Source of the DNA: Hyphochytrium catenoides
Taxonomy: Eukaryota > Sar > Hyphochytriomycetes > Hyphochytriales > Hyphochytriaceae
Direction of reading: 5' to 3'
Assembly (NCBI GenBank): GCA_900088475.1
Contig: FLMG01001350.1
Location: 1 to 16,354, forward strand
Length of the DNA: 16,354 bases
In this document: one piece after another, positions 1 to 8,326 of the stretch
Layout of the letters: every line of letters begins with the position of its first letter
Numbering within the stretch: position 1 is the first letter of the stretch
Notes under the pieces: generated by a model
Database searches by the model: none
What the model was told of the DNA's origin: nothing
The model's input: only the letters and a program-made list of their open reading frames with translations
Program-made: the position numbers and the translations under genes

Positions 1-28
<28 letters not shown>
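1..28. repeat. (AG)14 microsatellite
   Basis: The window opens inside an uninterrupted AG dinucleotide run that probably continues to the left. It is one of several GA/CT tracts in this window, all outside the convincing coding regions. Confidence 0.95.
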
Positions 29-31
<3 letters not shown>

Positions 32-735
32 CCAGCCGAGTAGTGGGGAGAGGGACGGTGCTATCAGGGCACGGTTGACCTTCCGCTGTAACGCCCACCA
101 CCCCACAAACCCGCTAACGGCTATCCATCAACGAAGATCATGAATCTAAAGTATCTTAACAAGAAACAGCAACTGAATTCTGCCCGTTTATTCTTAATAA
201 GCCTTTCCATAGTGCTGGAGTTTCGTGATCTGCTCCTCTCTCATTTTCCATATTTGGGATCTCATGAGGATTGAGGAAGCTGTATTCCGGAGAATTTGGG
301 AAGGTAATCCGAATCAAGGGCGCTTCCCCCTATGGCAGGTGTGGGGACCACCCTCTTCTTCTAAGAGAGAGACTAGAATCTACGCTGACCCTGGGACAAA
401 GCTCCTTCAATGCTAAGAATAAGAAGCCGTTTGTTCCTAGAAAACTGATTCTGAAGATTTTTATCGGGAAATCAGGAAGCTGCTCTGATCTTCAGCCGCA
501 GCACAGATTGGAAGGAGCACTATAGTACCTGTCTACAGGTTATGTGAGCCTCAATAGGCCGAAGCATCTGCAGCCCTTATAGGTTCTCTCTCATACGATG
601 TTTAGAGGGTTCGCTTTAGAGACATGAACGGTCCTTGTGAAGGCCGGCTACTGCGAGTTCCCCCGAAGTGCAGCATCAGCGACAATATTTGAATTGACAG
701 GGCCATGCAGATGGAGTCGACTGCTGAGAGAAAAG
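29..735 (+). other. 5' flank of the ALKBH1 gene, with one short upstream ORF
   Basis: I see no convincing gene in this stretch. Two overlapping open frames (225-416 and 271-525) have no recognisable composition or motif and look like chance. A 22-codon ORF at 624-692, beginning with ATG, lies just before the ALKBH1 start at 736 in a different frame. If it is in the mature leader it could damp translation. No clear TATA box is visible. Confidence 0.4.
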
Positions 736-2596
736 ATGGTAAATAAAGCCTCACGATCAACTGGCAAAGAGATAGTCCTTGATATGCTCTCTTCAGCTTC
801 ACTGACAGCTTACAAGGAGGTTGAGAAGAAGTTTAAACTCCGTCGTCAGAATAATGGCCGTCGGGCGAAGAAGCATGCTAGTGAACAGGAATACTGTCCA
901 ATACCTATGGAACAAGTGCTACAAATCAGTCAGGTCAGCATCAGTCTCGAAACCAATAGCGATAGTCCTCCTCAACCATCATTGAAGCTAGAGCACGGGC
1001 AGCTACCAAGAGGAGTTCGTCTTTGCGAGACGGACTTCAAGAGTCCGTTCAATGCGTCTGGGACCTGCCGCATTTACTCTGTTGGTGATTCTGAAGGCTT
1101 TTATGTCATAAAGGACGCATTGGATACTGACCACCAGCTGCTTTTAGCCTGGGAGAGCTTGTAAGTGGTTCAGCTGCCTTGGGCTTTTGCTCTTGTTGGG
1201 CCTAACTATAACCTTTTTAATGGCTGAATGGTCACTTCTTGTTTCTTCCTGGGTTCAGAACGTTATACAATGAACCGCCATACAGAACCAACCTCCATGC
1301 ACACCATCCCAAGGTATGGCTGTCTGCCTAGACGTTCTAATGTCTTTTCGCCGCTACTCGGACTTGCCATCGCTGTAGTGCATCTAAAGAATCATACGGC
1401 TTCCTTTTCTGTGGGCACGGTGCACGTCCTTCGGCGTATTTCTCTCAAGCTTCTTGTTCTCCAGTGTGATGCTTTTCTCCATTATTGCGATCCCTTCAGC
1501 TTCTATTCTCTTCTTTAATCTTTGCGCTGTTCCTGCCTTGCATACGACTGCTAGCCTCATACCTCATGTTTGCATGTAGGTGGCGAACATATGGAAGCAA
1601 GCTAGTGGCTCTGAGGACTTGATGTCTAAGGACTCACTGCTAAGCAAGCTTAGCTGGGCCACTTTAGGGTATCATTATAACTGGACAGAGCGGTCATACT
1701 CTCGTGAGGATGTCTCAGACATGCCCCGTCTCCTCTCTCATCTGGCGTCCACCTTCGCCCGGGCCGTGGGTTTAACTATCCAAGCCGAGGCTGTCATAGT
1801 GAACTATTACAGAGTGGGAGCCTTTATGGGAGGCCATCAGGTACAACAGCTTTAGTAATATCCCCTCTCTCTGGAGACTGAGTCCGTTCATAGGATGACT
1901 TAGAGGAAATTTTTGATCGGCCAGTTGTGTCGGTGAGCGTGGGCTGCTCAGCAATTTTTCTTAAAGGTAAGGGGTAAGCTCAGCAGAGGGTCGAAGTTAG
2001 CAAAGATTCTGTCTTCTATCCATCCCTAAACTATCACATCTCTTGCAGCTATCTTTCTCTTCGACAAACGTGCTTTGCTTCCCTTTATGTCTTTTCTCTC
2101 ACCCCTTCTTTTACCTCTCACTTCTTCTTTCTCACCACTTTTGCTCCAGGTGGGCTCAGTAAGGCCGACCGCCCCCTTCCAATCCTTCTAGAAAGCGGAG
2201 ATGTTGTCATTATGTCCGGCACCTCTCGTCTCTGCTATCACGGTGAGACAAACGAGGCAATCTGGGCTACAATCACTCTCTTTAACTGATCTCTTCCCGC
2301 TTCCAGGTGTTCCTTGCATTCTTCCTTCCACTTGGCGCCGACCGCCCTTTCACCACGAGACAGTCGAGGAGAGTGAGAAGTCCATTAGGCTCCAGGAATA
2401 CTTGTCCAACAACAGGATTAATGTCAATGTGAGACAGGTGGGGCCTAACCACAATAGCTTTTCCTCTACTGGTGCATTCTTTCGATCGTCGCGCGTTTTC
2501 TTCTGCTATTTGCGTCTGTTCATCTTTGCGGTCTCGGTTCTTCCGTGGCTAATAAGCGTTCCATCCTAGGTATACCCTGAGGATGGACTCGAGTGA
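736..2596 (+). CDS. ALKBH1: ALKBH1-like Fe(II)/2-oxoglutarate dioxygenase, seven exons
   Basis: Exons read as 736-1160, 1259-1313, 1580-1840, 1894-1966, 2150-2242, 2307-2437 and 2570-2596. All introns are GT-AG (53-266 nt) and joining them gives an unbroken 354-residue protein. Human ALKBH1 is 389 residues. The hallmark segment LGYHYNW is present. The iron triad is H246-Q-D248 and H302, and the two 2-oxoglutarate arginines are R339 and R345 in RINVNVRQV. As I recall the human triad (H231, D233, H287; R338, R344), the spacing is identical. The first H-x-D is completed across the third intron. The family demethylates m1A in tRNA, makes f5C in mitochondrial tRNA-Met, and has been reported to act on DNA 6mA and histone H2A; which substrate applies here is unknown. 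The start is the first in-frame ATG; M17 (position 784) is an alternative. The gene is convergent with the ankyrin gene. Confidence 0.92.
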
Positions 2597-2898
2597 AGGT
2601 GCAGGTCAGCGGCATATCTTTCGTTGATTAGTCGATCCCTCCTATGCTTGATGGCCAGCCTTTCGCTTAAGCGGTGTGGGCTGCAGTTGACAGGCCAACG
2701 ACAGGTGCTGGGGAGACATTTCTACCCTGCTGTGAGCTACAGCGAAGGTGGTAATGCCGCAGAGTGAGCATTATCACAGTCGAGGAGTCATGAGAAAGGG
2801 GTTATAAGTTGTATCCCTTGCCTAAGAACCAGGGGCCAGAAGGCGAGTCTGATCCTGTCCCTCTACTTATTGGCCTGTTGGTCGCCGTTGTGCTATGG
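2597..2898. other. Convergent intergenic spacer (3' ends of ALKBH1 and ankyrin genes)
   Basis: About 300 bases between two stop codons facing each other. I see no gene, no AATAAA on either strand and no repeat. The 3' untranslated regions of both genes probably lie, and may overlap, here. Confidence 0.5.
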
Positions 2899-4521
2899 TC
2901 ACCGTGCGGGATGGAGGAACGGTCCACACTTCCTTCTTAACCACATCGCAAACCACCTCTTCTCGGCTTCAAGGACGATTATTTGTTCCCAAGTGACATT
3001 CCTGAGGAACGTAATGCTCTGATGGCTGCTGAATGTTTGAAAGAGCCACCTTAACGACCTCACATGGCCGCCCTCTACTGCCAACTCAATGGCCATCTTC
3101 AAACAAGGGGTTCCTGGACGGCAGGTGTGGGTTGCTCCACAGAAGGGAGGCAGCGGATGGCTTTGGCGGCGGACCAGAGGCTCTAGCCACTTCAGAACCT
3201 CGTAGTTACCGCCAGCAAGAGAGCCACTGATAGCATCGTTCAAAGAAAACCCCTGAAGGCCCGCCTGCTCAAACACCCATTGTAGCACATCCAGTTTCCA
3301 TAACGGATAAGGGGAGACTTTCTCTCTTCGATACCAACCTTTCTGCTGATGGGAGGGTTGATAATAGCAAGGTCCACCAACACCATTGCCCTTCAGCCAC
3401 TTTGCCACCTCTAAGAGATTATTACTGAGTACTTGCTCCAGCAGATCATCAGACAATTCCTCAAGGAGCCGCTCACAGGAGGGAACCATCTCTATGAGCC
3501 ATTCTACCTGCAAGAGAAGTCCGGTCTCAATGGAAAGTGTTAATATCTCATACATTCCTCCCTCGTTTTCGTGGAAGTGCTCAGGGTAGTCAGCGAGCAA
3601 CCAGTCCAAGTAGAACACTTCTTGAGCATTGATGAAGGCAAGATCCTCCTCTCCATGATTGAACTTTACGCCTTTACGGTGCAGCCAGAACAGATTCTCT
3701 AGTTTCCCACCCTCTGCAGCCCTCAACGAGACCTCTTTCCGGTCTTTGGCAGCTACTCGGGGATAAACCCATTGAAGGGCCTCCAAGCTGCCAACAGCAG
3801 CAGCTTGTTCCAGAAGCATCTTAGTGCGAGGAAGAGTAAAATTCTTGTCCAGCCATTTCAGAGCGTCTATGCTTTTGACGGCGCAGAGGCCATACAGATT
3901 CAAGCGTTCCGGCGGTGTTGAAGGTGTTAGCATTGTAGGGAACGTGGAGACAAGCCAGTCTAATACTGGGACATGGCCTCCCTCTGAAGCCGCCATCAAC
4001 AGATCTTCTTCCATTCTGTAGAGTCTCCTAGCGAGACAATTTCTGTGCTGCAATCCAAAGCGCTGATGTAGCCACTGGAGCAAGGACAAATGCCCTGCAA
4101 ATGCAGCTTTGCAGGCCGCGCTATTGACTGTATCAGCGGTGAAGAGCTCCTGCTTGTTGTCAAAGAGCCATTGAAGTGCTACCAGATGCCCCTCTTTAGC
4201 GCCCTCAATCACTGCCTCTTCGGGACACTGCCAGTTGAGCTCTTTGTCGAGCCAGGCGAGGATCATCACATCTCCACGTCGTATTGCAGCCACCATAGCG
4301 TCCGGTGAGAAGTCATCCAAATCTTGATGGAGAATCTGCCATAATCCTGCTTTGATGGCCTCATTTCCTGTCCAGTCTCCGCCTCTCCGCCCTTCCTGGA
4401 AGGACATTATATGGCGGAATAGATCCTCATCCAAAACAGTTCTTCTCTGTACACTTTCGACTACATCCCCATCTTCATCCCTGCCAGTCTTAGCCTTCTT
4501 GGTATCCTTGGGGCTCATCAT
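2899..4521 (-). CDS. Ankyrin-like repeat protein of the 'LQWL' type
   Basis: A single-exon, 540-residue protein. From about residue 75 to the end it carries some 13 degenerate ankyrin-like units, in which a small-residue helix and a Gly are followed by L-x-W-L: examples are LAWL, LQWL (twice), LDWL, LKWL, LFWL, VEWL, AKWL and LRWL. This Trp-rich variant is common in ankyrin families of protists and of giant viruses infecting them. Residues 29-41 (VLDEDLFRHIMSF) recall the start of an F-box, but the match is short. The basic, acidic N-terminus (residues 1-20) has no membrane or signal segment. Two tandem ATGs at 4519-4521 and 4516-4518 are possible starts; I took the first. The lack of introns contrasts with the neighbouring ALKBH1 gene. 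The role is probably protein binding, possibly substrate recruitment for ubiquitination if the F-box reading holds; this is inference. Confidence 0.85.
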   Translation of the reverse strand: MMSPKDTKKAKTGRDEDGDVVESVQRRTVLDEDLFRHIMSFQEGRRGGDWTGNEAIKAGLWQILHQDLDDFSPDAMVAAIRRGDVMILAWLDKELNWQCPEEAVIEGAKEGHLVALQWLFDNKQELFTADTVNSAACKAAFAGHLSLLQWLHQRFGLQHRNCLARRLYRMEEDLLMAASEGGHVPVLDWLVSTFPTMLTPSTPPERLNLYGLCAVKSIDALKWLDKNFTLPRTKMLLEQAAAVGSLEALQWVYPRVAAKDRKEVSLRAAEGGKLENLFWLHRKGVKFNHGEEDLAFINAQEVFYLDWLLADYPEHFHENEGGMYEILTLSIETGLLLQVEWLIEMVPSCERLLEELSDDLLEQVLSNNLLEVAKWLKGNGVGGPCYYQPSHQQKGWYRREKVSPYPLWKLDVLQWVFEQAGLQGFSLNDAISGSLAGGNYEVLKWLEPLVRRQSHPLPPFCGATHTCRPGTPCLKMAIELAVEGGHVRSLRWLFQTFSSHQSITFLRNVTWEQIIVLEAEKRWFAMWLRRKCGPFLHPAR

Positions 4522-4805
4522 CACTCAGCCACAATCACCGACTACATCGAGATCAGTCCCTGTGGCTACGGGGAAACTACCTGAGGCATTGAAAGACCGG
4601 GGAATCTGTGAGCGAAGATGCATTGAGACCTGTCTGTCTGAAGAGGCGAAGGACGGCGCGGCGGCTGTGATGCCTCAGCTTCCTCACAGATCAGAAGATC
4701 AGATGACTGTAGCTGTCATTGCGTCTTCTCATTCCAGGGGGAGGTCTGCCAGATCCTCAGAAAGCGGGGGGAAGGGGATGGCTTGTCATCTCTCCGCGTC
4801 CTCCC

Positions 4806-4992
4806 TCTTTTTCTGTCTTCGTTCCTCTCTCTCTGTCTCTCTCTTTCTCTCGTTTTCTGTGTCTATCTCTCTCTTTCTCTCTCTGTGTCTCTCTTTCTCT
4901 CTCTGTGTATGTCTCTCTCTTTCTCTCTCTGTGTCTCTCTTTCTCTCTCTGTGTAGGTCTCTCTCTCTCTCTGTCTCTCTCTCTATTTCTCC
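4806..4992. repeat. CT-rich minisatellite with a 20-bp unit
   Basis: Pyrimidine-rich tract about 285 bases upstream of the ankyrin gene start. Inside it the block TTTCTCTCTCTGTG recurs at 4874, 4894, 4920 and 4940, spacing 20, 26 and 20 bases, so a 20-bp unit has been duplicated within simple CT repeat. The Ser/Leu-rich and Arg/Glu-rich open frames that cross it on both strands are repeat artefacts. Confidence 0.85.
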
Positions 4993-5280
4993 CATCATCA
5001 CGCTCTGGAAGTCTCACGCAGATATCAAAGATCCGGTTTTGGCGGCGGGAGAGATGCGTCATGATGGCAGGATTGGCTCGCCACGCGACTCATCAGGACG
5101 GGACTCCTACCAAGACAGCGAAGTTGGGCCAAGAGACTACCTTAAGATGCATGAGGGAACCCAGAAAGCTCACGGTAGGGGAAAGAAGCTCGTGACTGCT
5201 GCTACTAAGGCTGATACTACTGCTCCTACTAAGGACCTCTACGCAGCCTTGCGTGCTGCTACGCCTTGTACCTCTCTGAT
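4993..5280 (+). repeat. Left arm of a head-to-head inverted duplication
   Basis: Read left to right, this arm matches the reverse complement of 5330-5620. The best part is 5192-5280 against 5414-5330, roughly three quarters identical over about 89 bases by my hand alignment, with few gaps. Outside that core, similarity falls but blocks such as CTCCT..CCAAG near 5100 persist. A CT tract ends 313 bases left of the centre and its complement begins 315 bases right of it, so the whole arm is probably about 310 bases. In translation both arms show the pattern TTAP..LY.AL.A.TP. Confidence 0.7.
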
Positions 5281-5329
5281 GCGGTGAGTGGTTCCCAAGT
5301 CTAGGTATATTGGAGTGAGAAATGAAGGG

Positions 5330-5620
5330 ATCGGAGAGGCAGAAGGCGTAGTAGCATGCAAGGCCGTGTAGAGTCCAAGAGGAGCAGTCGTATTAGGCTC
5401 AGTATCGGAGTCACTGGCTCCATTCCTACAAGGCTTGGTGGGGCCACGTTTCTTCCTTGGAGGAGGTAGGCCGTAACCTGAATGTCATGCTTCAAGGGAA
5501 CGTTTGTGACAAGGTTTGTCGCAGTATAGGCAAACTATTGCAAGCCTCTGAGGAGTAGTGGTCGTAGAAAGACCACGACGAGGATCCTGCACAGAAGGCT
5601 TTGGATGATTGGTGGTACAG
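5330..5620 (-). repeat. Right arm of the inverted duplication, coding-like on the minus strand
   Basis: Partner of 4993-5280, separated by a 49-base loop (5281-5329). On the minus strand one frame is open apart from a single TGA. It reads through CLYCDKPCHKR, then a basic PPPRKKRGP stretch like a nuclear localisation signal, then an acidic DSDTE and a Pro/Thr/Ser-rich part, before reaching the centre. The Cys/His spacing loosely resembles half a C2H2 zinc finger. This may be a decayed gene piece that was duplicated head to head. I do not recognise a family. A foldback transposable element is the main alternative. Confidence 0.6.
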
Positions 5621-5639
5621 AGGGAGAGAGAGAGGAGGC

Positions 5640-6108
5640 GGGGAAAGGCGGTGAGAGGATCACAGAGAGAAGGCACTGACGACCATCACAGAAAACGACG
5701 ACGGGCGAGAAATTTAGAAAGGAAGAATGCTCATCTACTGTTTGCTGTCCTCCTGTTGTCTCGCTCGTCGTCAGCTTGATGGAGGTCAGTGCAATGACCG
5801 AAGAGACTGCAGAGCATAGGAGGAGGAAAGGAGGACAAAGAAGAAGGAAGGAATTGATGAAGGAAAAAGTGATGAAGGGTCTTTGCTTCTCATGGCTCTA
5901 AAGGAAGTGCAGCGCCTAAGAGCAAGATAAAGAGCTTCAAAAAGTAATGAAGAGAAACCAGTAGAAGAAGAAGAGGGGCAGCAGATGCGTCTTAGCTTAT
6001 ATCCTTATTACCTTCACTCGCACTTCTCTCCACATCTCAAGCATCCTAACGCTTGCTTTCTCCCCTCCTCCTTTTCATTCTCTTCCCTTGCTCCCTTTAT
6101 ATTATCAG
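5640..6108. other. Purine-rich spacer without a convincing gene
   Basis: The stretch 5815-5975 is rich in AGG, AAG and GGA, so plus-strand frames read as Lys/Arg/Glu and minus-strand frames as Ser/Leu/Pro. After about 5985 it switches to pyrimidine-rich sequence that could be the leader or first intron of the uncertain gene that follows. Short open frames here show nothing I recognise. Confidence 0.35.
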
Positions 6109-6783
6109 GCCCTTCTTACTTGGCTAACGTCTCCTTTGTCCATCATTTCCCAAGAAGTATTAGTAGTTATCATGATCTCCTTTCTGTCCGCCCAGTCTTC
6201 TTCGCTGCTGGGCGAGTTGATGAGGCAGGTAAATAGTTTGACTGACTAACTCCACGGATTTCTTAAATAAGCGCAGCGAGGCACAGGGGATACAAAGGAA
6301 GGATTGATGAGCTAATGATGCGGTTATCTGCCCTAGCTGACGGGCAATCTGAATATCAGTAAACTCATAGTGACCTGCAAGAACTGTGCTGCCCACAAGA
6401 TCAAGGCCGGGACTGCCGGTTGGCGGGGTGTAAGTGTAGAAGCAGCTATGGCAGGGAATTTCTTTTGCTGCCTGGTCGTTCTTGCAATGATGACTGTTGT
6501 CTGATAGTTAGTAAGCAAGAAGACGATGGGGTGCGAGGAGTCATCCTTCAGTATCTTATTAACTCGCTTGTCAGTAGGCCGCTGATAGCAGTGCCTTACA
6601 TCGTACATCAAAACCTTTGTGCACACGGGGAACAATATTGAAGTCGTTCCTCAATCTCCTCTGCTAACGAAGACTTGGGAGGTCTCCCTGCTTACCGAAG
6701 AGTTACTACTTGAAGGCCTATCAGCTCCACCTGATGAGACGAGGGGCGTTGATCCCTGGCTCCTCTTCTCTTCCTATGGCTGA
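6109..6783 (+). CDS. Uncertain spliced gene, possibly a PAC2-like proteasome assembly chaperone
   Basis: Several coding-like pieces are bounded by good splice sites. One is open from an acceptor-like TTATATTATCAG to a GTAAAT donor (about 6109-6228, containing ATG at 6172). The next, 6337 to about 6427/6429, follows CTGCCCTAG, ends at GTGTAAGT and joins the first in phase; it contains LNISKLIVTCKNC. A further frame from 6508 runs to a TGA at 6781-6783, but two stops at 6583-6588 interrupt it and only an unlikely 15-18 base intron would remove them. Pieces such as VLVVIMISFLSA, LNISKLIVT and FVHTGNNI follow the strand order of PAC2/Add66 (PSMG2), whose conserved segments include a VxLQxRS strand, a 'vskvivL' strand and EGDN. 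That link is a weak impression. The 5' exons are not found and the locus may be a pseudogene. Confidence 0.28.
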
Positions 6784-6799
6784 CTCTTCCTATGGCTGA
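6768..6799 (+). repeat. Perfect 16-bp tandem duplication
   Basis: CTCTTCCTATGGCTGA occurs twice without a gap (6768-6783 and 6784-6799). The first copy ends with the TGA that closes the uncertain frame at 6781-6783, so the duplication repeats its last codons and its stop. A recent slippage event is the simplest reading. Confidence 0.9.
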
Positions 6800-6954
6800 A
6801 ATGCAGAGCGTGGTCTTTTGCACGATGGCCTCCCTCAGTCAGTCGCAAAAGATAGCGACGACATTTGAAGGCGCTGTGTGTGCGGAGGGAGGATGATTAG
6901 GAGAAAGTTGTGGCGGTCGAGAAGGGCGGGCGAGGAGGATATGGCTTTAGGCAA

Positions 6955-6960
6955 TTTATT
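6955..6960 (-). terminator. AATAAA polyadenylation signal for the p62-like gene
   Basis: The plus strand reads TTTATT, giving a canonical AATAAA on the minus strand 94 bases past the stop codon of the p62-like gene. The position fits a short 3' untranslated region. It is the only textbook signal I found just downstream of a firm gene here. Confidence 0.5.
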
Positions 6961-7053
6961 GAAGATTATTGAAGAACATAGCTAACTATATAAATGTATG
7001 GAGAACAAGACAGCCTTAGGGCTTAAATGGGAAGACATCGTCCCGTAGGCCTT

Positions 7054-8232
7054 CTACTGAAGGAGCTGGTTGAGAACCGCAGGAATGTGCCCGTAGCAGC
7101 GCTCAAGGAGAGCGATATTCCGTGCTTCATCCGTGAATCCCATGTCTTTCAACGTCTGGAGCTTCTCAGCCCACTTCTCTCGGCCAGGGAGCCGCTGGGG
7201 AGCGGCAGGAGCTGGCTCTGGGGCAGTCTCCGAGACAGTGGTTGAAGGTGCAGTCGTTGACGAGGCAGTCTCAGCATCCTCTTCCCTTCCTTCGTCTGAT
7301 CTCAGGCTTTCCTCAATAATTTGCTGCAGAACAACCTCATGGTCACCTACATCGATATTGACACAGCGGCCCCGGCAACTTCTCCTGCCCCCTCGACGTC
7401 CACATCCTCGTCGACCTCTCCTTCCACAGGAGGACGCGTCAAGGACGAGGAACTCGTGGTCTGGGGCATGAGTCTCCACTCGGCGGCTGTGGCAGGCCGC
7501 GCAGTAATCAAAATCTGGGCAAGTGGCGCACTTGTACCGTGGACCCACGATGGGCCTAGCATTGCAGCCATCACAAATAACCCCGTGGTGAAGCTCAATT
7601 GTAGCGGACGGTGGGCCTCTTGGCGCTTGGGATGCGGTCGGCTGTCCTTGGGCTTGGGTGTGGATGTTCTCAACCACATCGAAAACTTTCTCCAGAAGGG
7701 CGGATCCCTCGACAGCAAGTTTGTCGAGCTCTTGAGTAAGATGCTCGTCAATGGAAAACCCGAAGTTCTGCGCGAGGAAGTCCTGCAGAGTTGGCAGAGG
7801 CGCAGCTTCCTCTCGCTCTGTCTGAGAGGTGGAGCCCCCAGCCGATGGTTCGGTCTCAGAAGGTGCTGCAGATGGTTGTTTAGGCTTCTCCTCTACTTGC
7901 TTCACGTTTTCTGCTACCAATGTCTCAGTCGCGGCAGCAGCAGCGGCAGCTTGCGGGGTTTGTTTGGCTTTTACCACGAGTTGTAGGCTTGGCTTCTTCA
8001 TTGCGCCAACAATTTCCTTAGCGAGAGTAAGCTCATCCTCGGAGTGAATTGTGACCCAATCTCCTTCATCGTCCTGGTACTTCAGGGCCAACTGCTCAGG
8101 CTGAAGCTCGAACAGCTCCGCCGCTGCCTGTTTGATGAGCGCTAGAGTAGCGCCACGTGTGGATGGCAAGCGATGGACATCCTGCGCCCCTTCTAGGCGA
8201 AGTTTAACGGCAAGGGATGCGTTGTTTGCCAT
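7054..8232 (-). CDS. SQSTM1: p62/SQSTM1-like selective autophagy receptor (PB1-ZZ-UBA)
   Basis: Single-exon, 392-residue protein. Residues 7-90 form a PB1 domain with a basic face (K10, R12) and an acidic OPCA motif (YQDDEGDW, 52-59), so it can polymerise head to tail. Residues 215-260 are a ZZ zinc finger with C220, C223, C235, C238, C244, C247 and two histidines. Residues 350-392 are a UBA ubiquitin-binding domain with MGF at 364-366. p62 and NBR1 proteins bind ubiquitinated cargo and deliver it to ATG8-coated autophagosomes in the cytosol. An ATG8-interaction motif is not obvious; F184-D-V-V187 fits the W/F/Y-x-x-L/I/V rule. The FW domain of NBR1 is absent, making it p62-like in layout (human p62 is 440 residues). 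Unusually, residues 269-290 are a Gly/Arg/Cys-rich tract directly after the zinc finger. The start context AAGATGG is good. Confidence 0.92.
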   Translation of the reverse strand: MANNASLAVKLRLEGAQDVHRLPSTRGATLALIKQAAAELFELQPEQLALKYQDDEGDWVTIHSEDELTLAKEIVGAMKKPSLQLVVKAKQTPQAAAAAAATETLVAENVKQVEEKPKQPSAAPSETEPSAGGSTSQTEREEAAPLPTLQDFLAQNFGFSIDEHLTQELDKLAVEGSALLEKVFDVVENIHTQAQGQPTASQAPRGPPSATIELHHGVICDGCNARPIVGPRYKCATCPDFDYCAACHSRRVETHAPDHEFLVLDASSCGRRGRRGCGRRGGRRSCRGRCVNIDVGDHEVVLQQIIEESLRSDEGREEDAETASSTTAPSTTVSETAPEPAPAAPQRLPGREKWAEKLQTLKDMGFTDEARNIALLERCYGHIPAVLNQLLQ

Positions 8233-8326
8233 CTTAAGGTTCTTCTTTCTCTTCCCTCTCGGTGTCTCCTGCTTCGTGCTGTTGCGCAGTCAATGACTGT
8301 GGACTGCCTGATGGATGGAAATTTCT

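Noticed and set aside
4352-5287. 311-residue plus-strand open frame with Ser/Leu-rich middle
   Set aside because: Its first part is antisense to the ankyrin gene and its middle is the CT minisatellite. Only the last part, inside the inverted duplication, shows any coding character.
6337-6429. DNL-type zinc finger (Tim15/HEP1) suggested by IVTCKNC and a following GW
   Set aside because: The required first C-x2-C about two dozen residues upstream is missing, and the DNLGW signature is absent.
6333-6635. 100-residue minus-strand open frame (and its partner at 6160-6396)
   Set aside because: It starts at a non-ATG codon and is antisense to plus-strand segments that have better splice boundaries. 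I kept the plus-strand reading, with low confidence.
7321-7986. 221-residue plus-strand open frame
   Set aside because: It lies antisense to the p62-like gene, whose three domains are unmistakable; this frame has no motif.
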